Source of the DNA: Acetomicrobium sp. UBA5826
Lineage (GTDB): Bacteria; Synergistota; Synergistia; Synergistales; Acetomicrobiaceae
Length of the DNA stretch: 64,000 nt
Direction: 5' to 3'
Assembly: GCF_002433005.1 (NCBI RefSeq)
Contig: NZ_DJHF01000025.1
Location: 1 to 64,000 of the forward strand
Made by a program: the position numbers and the translations under genes
The notes under the pieces: model-generated
The model's input: the letters and a program-made list of their open reading frames with translations, nothing else
The model's database searches: none
What the model was told of the DNA's origin: nothing
Shown here: one piece after another, positions 24,274-34,222 of the stretch
Layout of the letters: each line of letters starts with the position of its first letter
How positions within the stretch are numbered: the first letter of the stretch is position 1

Positions 24274-26382
24274 TTATTGTATCACAAGCAAATCGCGATA
24301 GGATGGATATGGCTGAATCATATCGTCGATCCAAAGTTCTGCGGCATCGCTCAGTGAGCGTATTTCATTCATTAAAGAAATCCCTTCGTTGGTTATCAAA
24401 GATGAGCTTTCCTCGAGGCTGCAATTCGATATTTTATTTCGGAGATTTCTTAATTGCTCAAGTCTATAGTAAAGTTGTTCTTTAATATCACACAATGATT
24501 TAATCTTGCCTTTCCAGCTTTCGAAATTGCTGTCGAGTATGGAAGTTGCCCTTTCAAATGCCTTTCCTTCCAGCGCTACCTGCTTTGAGATTGAAGGAAG
24601 TACCGCATGTCGTATCATGTCTTCCATGACGGCCATTTCGACATCTAGCGTTTTGACATATTGTTCAAGTCTTGTTTCGTAATAAGCAACGATTTCCCTG
24701 TCGGTCATGATAGAAAGGCTAGAAAGCAGTGCTCTATTTTCGGGAATTAAATAGTAGGATAAAGCGTCGGGAGTTGTGGTGGCAATGGGAAGGCCGCGAC
24801 GCACAGCTTCGTCGTGCCATGCCTTGTCGTAACAATTGCCTTCAAAACGCACTTTAACGCTTTCTTTGGCTATATCGCGCAACACGTCTAAGGTGGCATC
24901 CGTTATGTCGCTATTTCCGAGGCGACTTTCTATTCTGTTGGATACCTCCTCTATCCCCCAAGCCCATACGGCGAGAAGCATTGTCAGCGGACCTGCTAAA
25001 GATTGGGATGCCCCTGTAGCGCGAAACTCGAATTTGTTCCCCGTAAATGCGAGGGGAGCCGTTCGGTTCCGATCGGAATTCTCCTTTTTCAGCGTGGGGA
25101 GTTTTGCCAGACCTAGATCAATAATTCCACTCGTTGGTATCTCTTCCGGAAAACCTTCCTCCAGACGTTCCAAGACGTTTGTCAGTGTGCTTCCGAGATA
25201 GACGCTCATAATAGCAGGGGGTGCCTCGAATCCGCCTAGTCTGTGCATGTTGCCGGGCGAGGCTACGGAGGCCCTGAGCAAAGAGCTGTATTTGGAAATT
25301 CCAAGTATAAGAGCTCCCAGGAAAGCCAGAAACTGCACGTTTTTTCTTTGGTTGTTTGTCGGTTCCAATAGATTATACCCATCGCTATCCATCAAAGATA
25401 TATTGGTATGTTTTCCGCTGCCGTTTATTCCTGCGAAGGGCTTTTCGTGTAAGAGCAATTTAAATCCATGATGAGGTGCTATTCGTTTCATGACGGTCAT
25501 CATTATCTGATTTTGATCGGTAGCCAGATTAGCATCCGTGAATTGGGGAGCAAATTCGAATTGACAGGGTGCCACCTCATCGTGTCGGGTTTTTATGGCA
25601 ATGCCAAGTTTGTGCAGTTCAGCCACGACATCTTCCATGTAAGTCAGCACTCGGGGATGAATTGCTCCAAAATAGTGGTCTTCCAGCTGTTGTCCTTTGG
25701 GCGGTGGGCATCCCAATAACGTGCGTCCGCAGAGTACTAAGTCTGGGCGTTTCCTGGCCAGGCTGTCTTCTACCAAAAAAAACTCCTGTTCGGCACCGAC
25801 GGTTACTTTTACCCAATGAACTCCCCTATTACCGAATAATCTGAGCAAACGCATAGCTCTCTCTTCTATGGCGGCTATTGCTTTAAGGAGGGGCATTTTC
25901 ATGTCCAGAGGCGTCCCGTCCCAAGAAAGGAAGATAGATGGTATGCAAAGCGTACCTCCTTTTTCGGTGAGCATGACGAAAGCTGGGCTGGTGGGATCCC
26001 AGGCGGTATAGCCCCTTGCCTCAAAGGTGCTTCTCATTCCGCCGGAGGGAAGAGATGATGCGTCAGGTTCGCTTTGTATAAGCTCGCTTCCCGTAAAAAC
26101 CTCAAGTGGAGCACCTTTATCGTCTAACGAAAGAAATGCCATATGTTTTTCGGCCGTGAGTTCTGTCCTTGGATGAAACCAATGGGCATAATGCGTTGCT
26201 CCAAGCGACGTAGCCCACTCCTTCATGGCAGCTGCCACTACATCTGCAATTTTAATGTTGAGTTTATGTGGTCCTCCGTTAATGGCGCTGGTCAGTTGTT
26301 CGAAGACGCTCTTGGGCAAACGTTCGCGCATTACTTTTTCATTGAAAACATGACGTCCAAAATAAGAAGTTGGCCTTTCCAT
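24274..26382 (-). CDS. glnN: glutamine synthetase type III
   Basis: 702 residues, the usual size of GSIII, which forms ATP-dependent glutamine from glutamate and ammonium as a dodecamer. GSIII landmarks: the N-terminal region with YFGRHVFNEKVMRERLP, the catalytic VTVGAEQEFFLVE, the INGSGKHTNIS loop and EFRATGASQS. The C-terminal GSIII-specific helical part is complete. Ribosome site GGAGGT precedes the ATG. It is monocistronic, with about 260 bases of AT-rich sequence between it and the divergent beta-propeller gene. Confidence 0.96.
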   Translation of the reverse strand: MERPTSYFGRHVFNEKVMRERLPKSVFEQLTSAINGGPHKLNIKIADVVAAAMKEWATSLGATHYAHWFHPRTELTAEKHMAFLSLDDKGAPLEVFTGSELIQSEPDASSLPSGGMRSTFEARGYTAWDPTSPAFVMLTEKGGTLCIPSIFLSWDGTPLDMKMPLLKAIAAIEERAMRLLRLFGNRGVHWVKVTVGAEQEFFLVEDSLARKRPDLVLCGRTLLGCPPPKGQQLEDHYFGAIHPRVLTYMEDVVAELHKLGIAIKTRHDEVAPCQFEFAPQFTDANLATDQNQIMMTVMKRIAPHHGFKLLLHEKPFAGINGSGKHTNISLMDSDGYNLLEPTNNQRKNVQFLAFLGALILGISKYSSLLRASVASPGNMHRLGGFEAPPAIMSVYLGSTLTNVLERLEEGFPEEIPTSGIIDLGLAKLPTLKKENSDRNRTAPLAFTGNKFEFRATGASQSLAGPLTMLLAVWAWGIEEVSNRIESRLGNSDITDATLDVLRDIAKESVKVRFEGNCYDKAWHDEAVRRGLPIATTTPDALSYYLIPENRALLSSLSIMTDREIVAYYETRLEQYVKTLDVEMAVMEDMIRHAVLPSISKQVALEGKAFERATSILDSNFESWKGKIKSLCDIKEQLYYRLEQLRNLRNKISNCSLEESSSLITNEGISLMNEIRSLSDAAELWIDDMIQPYPSYRDLLVIQ

Positions 26383-26540
26383 GTACTACACCTCCAAAGA
26401 GTATTAACATAAAAAAAACTTATATCACATACTACCCTGGTTAGACAAGAGCTTAGTTGAAATTATTGTGTTGATCTCTCTTCAAGGACAAGGGGCGGAA
26501 AAATATTATATCAATATATCATAGCTACAAATTAATTAAA

Positions 26541-26568
26541 TTGACCTATGTGTTTTGTAAAGTATAAT
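26541..26568 (+). promoter_or_regulatory. promoter of the beta-propeller gene
   Basis: TTGACC (26541-26546) and a perfect TATAAT (26563-26568) with a 16-base spacer, about 70 bases upstream of the start codon. Confidence 0.65.
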
Positions 26569-26639
26569 ATAAAATAAACATGTAAGTTGGATAGAGTAGC
26601 ATGTATATCAAAATATTCTTTTAAAAGGGGTGATGGGTT

Positions 26640-27737
26640 ATGAAAAAAATAAGTGCGACTTTGACGATCGCCTTGGTGATTTCTTTGATGTTCATATTGG
26701 GCAATGCAGTAGCCGTCTTTGCTTTCCCGGCCAGGGGTGATTTCCAAAATACCGGCAATTTCCCAATAAAAGAACTTCCGAAAGGCATATTCTCATGGAA
26801 GCTGGAAACGGGATCAAAGATAACGGGTGCTCCTGTCGTGGATGGCGGAATGATATATGTGGGGAACCATAATGGAGAGGTGTATGCTATATCTCTTAAT
26901 AGCGGAGAAGTAAAATGGAAATACCAGTGCGATGGTTCCATTCTTGGACCTGTTTCCACCGATGATAAAAAAGTATATGTGGGAACCTTCGCGGCAAATG
27001 TGTATGCTCTCGACAAAAAGTCCGGCACTTTCATTTGGAATGCTAAGGTAGATGGCCCTGTGATGTCGGGAACTTTTGCTTTTGGCGATACCGTTTACGT
27101 CGGATGCAACGAAGGCAGTTTCTACGCTCTTAATTCCAAAAATGGAGGATATAAATGGCAGTTTCAAGCTTACAGGGGCTTTCAAAATATTCCGGCAATA
27201 GCTGAAGGATTTGTGTTTGTGGGAAGCTTTGGAGGACGATTTCATGCGCTAGACCCAAAAAGTGGCAGCGAGCGTTGGGGAGGCAATACAGAGGGTTCAA
27301 TGAAGGGATCTCCTCTATATGCTGACGGAAAGGTCTATTATATAACCGATAACGGTTATGTTCGTGCCGTAAAATTAAAGGGTGTCGTACCTCAATGGCA
27401 TAAGTACGTTGGGGCACCCCTAGGCTCTTCTCCGGCGTACGTTAGAGGAACATTATACATAGGAGGTCAGGATGGAAAATTATACGCCGTGAACGCAGAT
27501 AAGGGTGACGTTGTATGGAACTACGAAGTTGGTAGCCCGATAAACTCTTCGCCCGTATATGCTGGCGGCGTGCTTTTCTTTGGGAGCAACGATGGCTATT
27601 TTTACGCTATAGATTCCAATAGGGGAGATTTGCTGTGGAAGTATGAAGCGGACAGCGACATTGTGGCCGATCCGTCTTTGGGAGAGGGAGCAGTTGTTTT
27701 TGCGACGATGAGAGGTACCCTATACGTCATAAAGTGA
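26640..27737 (+). CDS. exported PQQ-like beta-propeller repeat protein
   Basis: 365 residues. A signal peptide (about 1-28, ending in AVFAFP) leads into seven or so blades, each with the repeating pattern VYVG...GxVYALdxKxGxxxWxy that defines PQQ/BamB-like propellers. No PQQ-binding cysteine pair or catalytic residues of a quinoprotein dehydrogenase are evident, so a structural or binding role in the cell envelope is more likely than redox catalysis. It stands alone with its own promoter and terminator. Confidence 0.85.
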   Translation: MKKISATLTIALVISLMFILGNAVAVFAFPARGDFQNTGNFPIKELPKGIFSWKLETGSKITGAPVVDGGMIYVGNHNGEVYAISLNSGEVKWKYQCDGSILGPVSTDDKKVYVGTFAANVYALDKKSGTFIWNAKVDGPVMSGTFAFGDTVYVGCNEGSFYALNSKNGGYKWQFQAYRGFQNIPAIAEGFVFVGSFGGRFHALDPKSGSERWGGNTEGSMKGSPLYADGKVYYITDNGYVRAVKLKGVVPQWHKYVGAPLGSSPAYVRGTLYIGGQDGKLYAVNADKGDVVWNYEVGSPINSSPVYAGGVLFFGSNDGYFYAIDSNRGDLLWKYEADSDIVADPSLGEGAVVFATMRGTLYVIK

Positions 27738-27738
27738 T

Positions 27739-27774
27739 GTTACGTTGCTGTACAAGTTTGATGTAACTTTTTTT
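27739..27774 (+). terminator. terminator after the beta-propeller gene
   Basis: GTTACGT (27739-27745) pairs with ATGTAAC (27761-27767) over 7 bp with one G-U pair; seven Ts follow. Confidence 0.7.
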
Positions 27775-27814
27775 CGTAAAATAGATTTCTGCGATAGACT
27801 AGGTGGATAGCTTA

Positions 27815-28588
27815 ATGATTGGGATGTTCCGTCTGACGAGTTTTATCTTTGGATTGGCATACGGTTCTTTTTTGAATGTAGTAGCACAGAGGACTATTGA
27901 AGGGAGAAAGTGGTGGGGAAAGGAGCGTTCTGCCTGCGAAAGCTGTGGCAGAACGCTCAGCTTTATTGATTTAATTCCCCTATTGTCTTATGTATTTCTC
28001 AAAGGTAGATGCAGAGGATGTAATAAAAAGATCGGGATTAGTTATTTATTGGTCGAATTGATAATGGGATTTTCAATGCTTGTTTTAGCCTGGCTTTATG
28101 GGCCTACCTATGCTTTTATATTGTCTTTTGTGCTTTGGAGCTGCCTTTTCCTATCTTCTTTGACAGACATGTATTCGGGTTATGTTTACGACTGGCTGGT
28201 TTTGCCCTTTTTGGCAATCGGATTGTTCTTGAGGGTTTTCGTGGGTTGGCAAATTTTTTTGGACGGCATATTAGGTGCTTGCATATGTGGTTTTTTGATC
28301 CTACTTATCATGTACGTCAGCAAAGGTGGCATGGGTTCGGGCGATGCGATAGTTGCTGCTGCAATTGGCGGGGTAATGGGGGCATGGATGGGTTGTCTTG
28401 CTCTCTACATAAGTTTCATGTGTGGCGGTTTGACAGCCTTATCGTTATTGCTTGCCCATAAAGTCGGAAGAAAAGACCATCTCCCCATGGCCCCCTTTTT
28501 TGCTATCGGCTCCTTTTGTACCTTCCTTTTTGGAGTCAAAATATTGGCTTTTCTTGATATTTCACCGGGTTGGCCCTGGATTTTTTAG
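27815..28588 (+). CDS. type IV prepilin peptidase/N-methyltransferase (A24 family)
   Basis: 257 residues, polytopic membrane protein. It trims the leader of type IV prepilins and pseudopilins and methylates the new N terminus. The N-terminal methyltransferase part has the zinc cysteines C41-C44 and C66-C69. The two catalytic aspartates lie in SLTDMYSG and in GSGD of GGMGSGDAIVAA. AGGTGG eight bases before ATG 27815 decides the start over GTG 27803. No pilin or secretion gene is nearby. Its 3' end overlaps the convergent hydrolase gene by 27 bases. Confidence 0.93.
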   Translation: MIGMFRLTSFIFGLAYGSFLNVVAQRTIEGRKWWGKERSACESCGRTLSFIDLIPLLSYVFLKGRCRGCNKKIGISYLLVELIMGFSMLVLAWLYGPTYAFILSFVLWSCLFLSSLTDMYSGYVYDWLVLPFLAIGLFLRVFVGWQIFLDGILGACICGFLILLIMYVSKGGMGSGDAIVAAAIGGVMGAWMGCLALYISFMCGGLTALSLLLAHKVGRKDHLPMAPFFAIGSFCTFLFGVKILAFLDISPGWPWIF

Positions 28589-29395
28589 AATATGCTTCTT
28601 TAGGTAATTTACCATATCGATTAAAGGCGATATCGAAGGAATGTCGTTAACAATTCTAAAAGAATGGTCAACTCCTTCGAGGACGATGAAGTCTCGTTTT
28701 GTGGGCGTTAATTCAAACAGCCTCCTACATGCTTCCTTTGTAAAGGTTTCATCAAGGCTGCCGTAAAAGGCATAGACATTTTCCGCATTCGTATTTTTCG
28801 CTGCCTCCAGAAGCATTTCTTGACTGGGCAGAGAGTCCAAAATAGGCTCGTGAAACGACGGTCCGTTTTCCGGGCGTATCTCGTCTCCGCTTCCGGAGAG
28901 TATCAAACCTTCGATCTTGGGAAATGAGGTTATAGGGTTTTTAAGGCCAGAGCGTTCTAAAACTTTTTTATACATTCCGCCCGTCAAAATCAGAAAATGC
29001 AAACCTCCCAGAGAAAAACCCCATAGCCATAACTCAGGCCATCCTAGGTTATCATGTATGAACGAAATAGCACTCGCCACGTCAAATAAGTCCATAGCAT
29101 AGGTTTTTCCCTTAAAGGCATCCATTATCCACCTGTCTCTATCGTTGCCATAGGCATCCCTGTCTCTGGTTTTTCTGCTGGTTTCGATGGTCAGGGCATT
29201 TATGGATTCCTGCGCAAGCAAGCGTGCCAGAACGCCGTATTTGTTTCCCTCTGCCAGATTGGCGCAGCCGTGCACTCCGTGCAAAAGCACGACCAGGGGA
29301 AATGACCTTGAAATAATGTACCCCTGGATCAAGACCCTTTTGTCTCCGAAAGATCCTAGCGCGCAATGAGATATGATCTTCATTTTTTCGGTCAT
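28562..29395 (-). CDS. alpha/beta-hydrolase fold protein
   Basis: 277 residues. The nucleophile elbow GFSLGG puts Ser at 128; likely acid and base are the Asp of GSLDETF and the His of GVDHSF near the C terminus. The HGVHG loop (39-43) forms an oxyanion site. No signal peptide. Substrate unknown: esterase, lipase or peptidase-type activity is possible. The start overlaps the stop of ptsI by four bases, so both are coupled. Confidence 0.82.
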   Translation of the reverse strand: MTEKMKIISHCALGSFGDKRVLIQGYIISRSFPLVVLLHGVHGCANLAEGNKYGVLARLLAQESINALTIETSRKTRDRDAYGNDRDRWIMDAFKGKTYAMDLFDVASAISFIHDNLGWPELWLWGFSLGGLHFLILTGGMYKKVLERSGLKNPITSFPKIEGLILSGSGDEIRPENGPSFHEPILDSLPSQEMLLEAAKNTNAENVYAFYGSLDETFTKEACRRLFELTPTKRDFIVLEGVDHSFRIVNDIPSISPLIDMVNYLKKHILKNPGPTR

Positions 29396-31110
29396 AATTG
29401 AGATATCATCTCCTCAAGAAAGGCGCGTACTTCCTGTGCATCTTTCATCAACAAAACCTTTTGCGTGATCTCTTTAGCTCTTCCCAAGCTAATTTTTCGT
29501 GTCAGTCTTTTGATCTTGGGAATTGCCGGAGGCGACATCGAAAGTTCGTCGAACTCCAGCCCAATGAGTATTGGAAGGGCTAGGGGGTCGCCGGCCATTT
29601 CGCCGCACATCCCAAGCTCAATTTTGTTTATTTTTGCTGCCTTTGCAGTTATGTCGATAAGCTTGAGAACTGCTGGATGTAAATGATCGTACCATCGGGA
29701 TATCTTCGCGTTTCCTCTGTCCACTGCCAATGTATATTGGGTTAAATCGTTAGTTCCAATCGAGAAGAAATCGACCTCCTTTGCAAGCTCATCCGCCATA
29801 AGAGCAGCGGAGGGTATTTCTATCATTATTCCTATTTTTGCCGATCCCTGTTCTACTCCCTCTTCCTTCAATTGTTGCGCAGCTTTTCGAAGCAGGTCTT
29901 TTGCCCTTTTTACCTCCCATAGAGAAGAGATCATAGGGAACATTATGTAAAGATTTCCGTAGGTTGCGCTTCTCAGTAAAGCCCGAAGTTGCGTCAAAAG
30001 CAAACCTTCCTCGGTGATGCCAATCCGAATGGCGCGATAGCCCAAAAAGGGATTGTCCTCCTTCGGTATGTTGAGATAGAAGATCTCCTTATCGCCGCCG
30101 GCATCCATCGTTCTGATTACTACAGGGTTGGGGTTCATTTCCGCCAATGCCTTGCTATAGGCTTCAAATTGCTCATCTTCGCTGGGAGGATTGTTTCTGT
30201 TCATGAAAAGAAATTCCGTTCGGAATAAGCCTATACCCTTTCCTCCAAAGGATAAAACGCTGTTCACCTCGTTTGGATGGGCTATGTTGCCCCACAACTT
30301 TAGCATGAAACCGTCTGAGGTGATTGCAGGAGCATCTTTCAGGCTCATGGCCTCCTCTTGCTCTTTTTTGAGTTCCTCTACCTTTCTATTGACCTGCGAA
30401 AGCGTTTCAGAAGAAGGGTTTATCGTTACTTCTCCTTTTGTGCCGTCGATTATGATAATGTTATTGTCGGAGATTGTACTTATATCTATTCCGGATACAG
30501 CAGGCAAATCTAATGACTTGGCTATTATGGCCATGTGAGATGTTGGGCCTCCGTGGAGGAGCACTAAGCCGACGACATTGTTTCCCGATATGGCGATTAA
30601 TTCCGAGGGAGCCAGGTCGCTGGCGACGACTATAGTTGATTCCTCTCGTCCTATCGATTCAAGATCTATTGCTCCCAATAAGTTTCTGAATAGCCTGCTG
30701 CCCACATCTTCTACGTCTGCAGCCCTTTCTCTTAAATAGGGGTCAGGTATATCTTCAAACATCTTTTTTATCTTCATAGTGGCCGTGTAAACGGCGTCCT
30801 CTGCAGAATGGCCTTCTTTTATGGTGTTTTCAATTTCTTGAATGAACATGGGGTCTTCAAGCATCAACATGTGAGCCTCTATAATTCCCGCCTTCTCCTC
30901 TCCCAGCTTTTTTTTGGTTCTATCCTTCAGTTTTTCGAGGGATTCCCTCGTTTTTTTAATGGCTTCGCTTAGGCGGGATAGCTCCTTTTCGACGTCTTCG
31001 GTTTTAATGGCGATGTTTCTTTGCTCAAAGGGTATGGTCTTGTATGTAAAAGCGTATCCATAGGAAAGACCAGGAGATAGAGGAGTACCCTTCAATTTAA
31101 TTTCTGACAT
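29392..31110 (-). CDS. ptsI: phosphoenolpyruvate-protein phosphotransferase (PTS enzyme I)
   Basis: 572 residues, full length. Enzyme I takes phosphate from PEP and passes it to HPr. The N-terminal HPr-binding domain is followed by the phospho-His site GGPTSHMAIIAKS (H192) and the C-terminal TIM barrel with FLFMNR, MIEIPSAALMADELAKEVDFFSIG (family segment) and CGEMAGD. Ribosome site AGGAGGGT precedes the ATG. No HPr or enzyme II gene is in the window, so partners are elsewhere or it serves a regulatory PTS. Confidence 0.95.
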   Translation of the reverse strand: MSEIKLKGTPLSPGLSYGYAFTYKTIPFEQRNIAIKTEDVEKELSRLSEAIKKTRESLEKLKDRTKKKLGEEKAGIIEAHMLMLEDPMFIQEIENTIKEGHSAEDAVYTATMKIKKMFEDIPDPYLRERAADVEDVGSRLFRNLLGAIDLESIGREESTIVVASDLAPSELIAISGNNVVGLVLLHGGPTSHMAIIAKSLDLPAVSGIDISTISDNNIIIIDGTKGEVTINPSSETLSQVNRKVEELKKEQEEAMSLKDAPAITSDGFMLKLWGNIAHPNEVNSVLSFGGKGIGLFRTEFLFMNRNNPPSEDEQFEAYSKALAEMNPNPVVIRTMDAGGDKEIFYLNIPKEDNPFLGYRAIRIGITEEGLLLTQLRALLRSATYGNLYIMFPMISSLWEVKRAKDLLRKAAQQLKEEGVEQGSAKIGIMIEIPSAALMADELAKEVDFFSIGTNDLTQYTLAVDRGNAKISRWYDHLHPAVLKLIDITAKAAKINKIELGMCGEMAGDPLALPILIGLEFDELSMSPPAIPKIKRLTRKISLGRAKEITQKVLLMKDAQEVRAFLEEMISQL

Positions 31111-31198
31111 GATTGACCCTCCTGTTATTTATGTGATATCTGTATTATGTTACAAGCGAAGGTAAAAATAAACAAATTTGTTGCACAGGAGATTAAAA

Positions 31199-31927
31199 AT
31201 GTCGGTTCAACTGACGGTTGTGCTAAACCCCTCCGGTGATCTGGATCGTATAGATACTTGGATCGTGGTCGATATCTTACGGGCTACCACGACAATAGTG
31301 ACATTTTTTGAGATGGGCGGCAAGGTCCTTTTGCCTGTAGAAGATGTAGAAGAGGCCTACAGCCTAAAGTCTAAACTTGGCGGAAAATGGCTTTTAATGG
31401 GAGAAAGAAAAAGCCTTCCTCCTCCCGGCTTCGATTGCGGCAATTCTCCGATTGAATTGCTTCGATATAACCTAAGAGATTTTCACGGGGCCATAATGAC
31501 GACTACCAACGGAACTAAAGCATTATTACGCGCTGCGGCTTCTTCGGGTACCGTGTTTGCAGGCTGCTCTAGAAACGCCACCACTGTAGTTGAAGCTGCT
31601 ATCGAAAGAGGCAACAAAATAGGCATACTTTGCGCCGGCAGGTTCAACCGAGCAATGATAGATGACACCGCCTGTGCTGGTATGATGGTGGAAATTGCAA
31701 AGGATAAAATCCAAAGTTTGAAGTTAAACGATGGAGCAAAGATAGCGATAGCCACTTGGGAATATTACGATAAAAATTTAATGCGTGCCATGACGGATGC
31801 AGAGCACGCATTAAGCTTGAAGGATTTGGGCCTATGGAGCGACGTTGAATACGCTTCCCGTATTGACGAAAGCCATACGATTCCACGGCTTACCCTGTGG
31901 AATAATTTGCCTGCTATAATGGTTTAA
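31199..31927 (+). CDS. comB: 2-phosphosulfolactate phosphatase family (ComB)
   Basis: 242 residues. ComB makes sulfolactate from phosphosulfolactate in methanogen coenzyme M synthesis, and homologues occur in many bacteria with unclear roles. Family motifs: WIVVDILRATTTIV, GERKSLPPPGFDCGNSP, TTTNGTKAL and IDDTACAGMM, which hold the Mg-binding acidic residues. ATG 31199 follows AGGAGAT; the TTG at 31178 lacks a site. It is divergent from ptsI. No other coenzyme M genes are present. Confidence 0.88.
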   Translation: MSVQLTVVLNPSGDLDRIDTWIVVDILRATTTIVTFFEMGGKVLLPVEDVEEAYSLKSKLGGKWLLMGERKSLPPPGFDCGNSPIELLRYNLRDFHGAIMTTTNGTKALLRAAASSGTVFAGCSRNATTVVEAAIERGNKIGILCAGRFNRAMIDDTACAGMMVEIAKDKIQSLKLNDGAKIAIATWEYYDKNLMRAMTDAEHALSLKDLGLWSDVEYASRIDESHTIPRLTLWNNLPAIMV

Positions 31928-31941
31928 TCCTTTTTTGGGTT

Positions 31942-32865
31942 TTAATATTTACGTCTGAAGCGCAGTGCATCGAAGACTACGCGATCTATACCTTTGAAGT
32001 CGTGATCCCTTACGGATTCCACTTTCTGCATTTCGTCGATTATTTTCTTTAATTCGTCTAATTCCTGCCTAGCCATACTACCGGTTTCGCTTAATTCCAT
32101 AACCTGGAGAAAATCCTCCGGAAGGCGTTGGGTGAAAAAACCGAAGGCGATGGTAATATGGGTTATCCAGTCGATGAGTTCGTCGGATTTGGCCCACGGT
32201 TCTACTATATACAATGCTGTCAGCATGGATTGGACTTCCTCTTCGTCAGGTTCCTCAGGCTCATCCCAAATGCCCAAGGCATAGAAAGGAGCATCAGGAT
32301 CGCCTTCCAATGCGCTGACCAAGGCTTCGTAAGAGTTCCAGCTCATTCCGTCCAATTGATATAGAGCTATCGCCTTTGCGTGCAGAGCAACGGCTGAAGG
32401 GTTTTCCTCCTGGCAGATCATTTCCAATATTTCTCTGTAGCGGTCCATCATCAACAACGACCGATAAATCGTATCTTTGGCCGTAGTTTTTCCTTCTACA
32501 TCGATCTCTAACAATTTTTGGGCAACCGACATTGCTTCTTCGTGGCGATCGTCGAAGGAAAGCGAAAAGGCAAGCCTTTCAAGGGCGAAAAGGTAAATTT
32601 CGTCATTGGCATCTTCCGCATCTCTCGTACTGTCTTTGGATTGTCCTTTCTCGTAGTTTTCGATTATCCGGTTGAGATAAAAGCGATTATTTTCCATATC
32701 GCCATCGGATATGGCATTGTCTGCCAATAACAGCAAAGCCTCGCAATTTGTCGGGTCCAGCTCGAGGACTTTATTCGCAAGCCTTGTTGCTTCCTCGTGG
32801 TTATTTGTTGAATCAGCCATATCCAAAAGTTTTTTTACTTCTTCGCAGATATTTCCCTTTGTCAT
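31942..32865 (-). CDS. TPR-repeat protein
   Basis: About 307 residues, soluble, strongly acidic. Tetratricopeptide-like helices are visible in EEATRLANKVLELDPTNCEALLLLA and DDRHEEAMSVAQKLLEIDVEG (two separate repeats). The C-terminal half is not assignable. It is the last gene of the leftward glycogen group, 42 bases after glgC, so it may assist or regulate glycogen metabolism; this is inference. ATG 32865 with GGGAGGA upstream is preferred to 32880. Confidence 0.75.
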   Translation of the reverse strand: MTKGNICEEVKKLLDMADSTNNHEEATRLANKVLELDPTNCEALLLLADNAISDGDMENNRFYLNRIIENYEKGQSKDSTRDAEDANDEIYLFALERLAFSLSFDDRHEEAMSVAQKLLEIDVEGKTTAKDTIYRSLLMMDRYREILEMICQEENPSAVALHAKAIALYQLDGMSWNSYEALVSALEGDPDAPFYALGIWDEPEEPDEEEVQSMLTALYIVEPWAKSDELIDWITHITIAFGFFTQRLPEDFLQVMELSETGSMARQELDELKKIIDEMQKVESVRDHDFKGIDRVVFDALRFRRKY

Positions 32866-32907
32866 AAATCTTCCTCCCATAGAAAAAATTTACTCGGGTA
32901 GTATATA

Positions 32908-34191
32908 CTAAATTCCTGAATCTGGGTAGGGGAAATTCACCTTTGCTCTAAGTTGTATGGCGGGCATGGGGACGACCACTATGCCCGAAGGATCGACGTG
33001 ATATCTTTGACGATCCAAATCTTCATCGAATCCTATTTCAGTATCCTGGGGGATAACGTTTTGGGCATCCACAATGACCCTTTTCAATCGACACCGTTCC
33101 CCAATGACTACTCCTCTTCCTATTATGCATTCCTCAACGTAGGCGCCGGGCTTTATAACGCAGTTTCTCGACAAAACCGATCTTTTTACGGTTGCCCCGA
33201 TTACTTGGCTTCCCTCCGCGCGAAGCGCGTCTTCCACGCTGCTTGAGGAGTTGTCCACGGAGAAGGTGAACCCCGGAGGGTCGGCGTAGGATACGGTTCT
33301 GATGGGCCATTGCGGGTTGAAAAGATTTAAATCCGCATTTTCCTTGAGCAGGTCCATATGAGCCTGCCAGTAAGTTTTGATCGTTCCTACGTCTTTCCAA
33401 TAAGGCTTATCATTTCCCGGGATGGCATTTGTTTTAAAATCGTAGGACAATACTTTATGGTTTTTGTATAGTTTCGGCAATATATCTTTTCCGAAATCAT
33501 GACTGCTGTCGGGATCATTTGCATCTTCAACTAATACTTCTTCTAAAATTTCCCTTTCGAAGATGTAATTGCCCATGGAAACAAAGCTAAATCCGGGCCG
33601 GTTTGGAATTTCGGGCGGGTTCTTCGGCTTTTCCAGGAATTCTACGACAAAACCATCTTTGTCCGTTTTTAGGCATCCGAAGGCAGACGCTTCGCTTACA
33701 GGCACTTCGTAAGCGGCTACCGTGCAATCCGCTTTTTGTTCTATATGTTTTTGCATCATTTGCTCTATGTCCATCTTATATACATGATCGGCGGCGAATA
33801 CGCAAATACGGTCGGCATTGTAAATGGTGATCAGGTGTAGATTTTGAAAGACGGCATCGGCCGTTCCTTTGTACCAATGCTCGCCGGTCCACATTTGCGC
33901 GGGTACAACAGTTATAAAGAAGTCTCTGCCTCTCAAGGCGCCTCCGAACTGCCACCCTCTTTCAATGTGTTCGTTCAATGACTGGCTTCGAAATTGGACG
34001 AGGACGTAAATGGAGAAGACTCCGCTGTTAACTAAGTTGGAAAGGGCAAAATCTACTATCCTATATTTGGCTGCAAAGTGAACTGCCGGCTTTGCGCGGT
34101 GCCTTGTCAAGGGGGAAAGTCTCTGGCCTCGACCACCTGCTAGAACTATGCCCAACACCCTCCCGTACTTTCCATAGATCAAAAATGCCAC
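32908..34191 (-). CDS. glgC: glucose-1-phosphate adenylyltransferase
   Basis: 427 residues. It makes ADP-glucose, the donor for glycogen synthesis. The nucleotide loop VLAGGRGQRLSPLTRHRAKPAV (in two overlapping signatures), the WYKGTADAVFQN substrate segment, the SMGNYIF strand and the left-handed helix domain with VIGERCRLKRVIVD are all present. Translation begins at GTG 34191 or TTG 34182; GGGGG lies before both. It follows glgA by 85 bases, which hold a 12-bp tandem repeat. Confidence 0.96.
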   Translation of the reverse strand: MAFLIYGKYGRVLGIVLAGGRGQRLSPLTRHRAKPAVHFAAKYRIVDFALSNLVNSGVFSIYVLVQFRSQSLNEHIERGWQFGGALRGRDFFITVVPAQMWTGEHWYKGTADAVFQNLHLITIYNADRICVFAADHVYKMDIEQMMQKHIEQKADCTVAAYEVPVSEASAFGCLKTDKDGFVVEFLEKPKNPPEIPNRPGFSFVSMGNYIFEREILEEVLVEDANDPDSSHDFGKDILPKLYKNHKVLSYDFKTNAIPGNDKPYWKDVGTIKTYWQAHMDLLKENADLNLFNPQWPIRTVSYADPPGFTFSVDNSSSSVEDALRAEGSQVIGATVKRSVLSRNCVIKPGAYVEECIIGRGVVIGERCRLKRVIVDAQNVIPQDTEIGFDEDLDRQRYHVDPSGIVVVPMPAIQLRAKVNFPYPDSGI

Positions 34192-34222
34192 CCCCGTAAA
34201 TAATTTCTTAAGGTGTACTATA

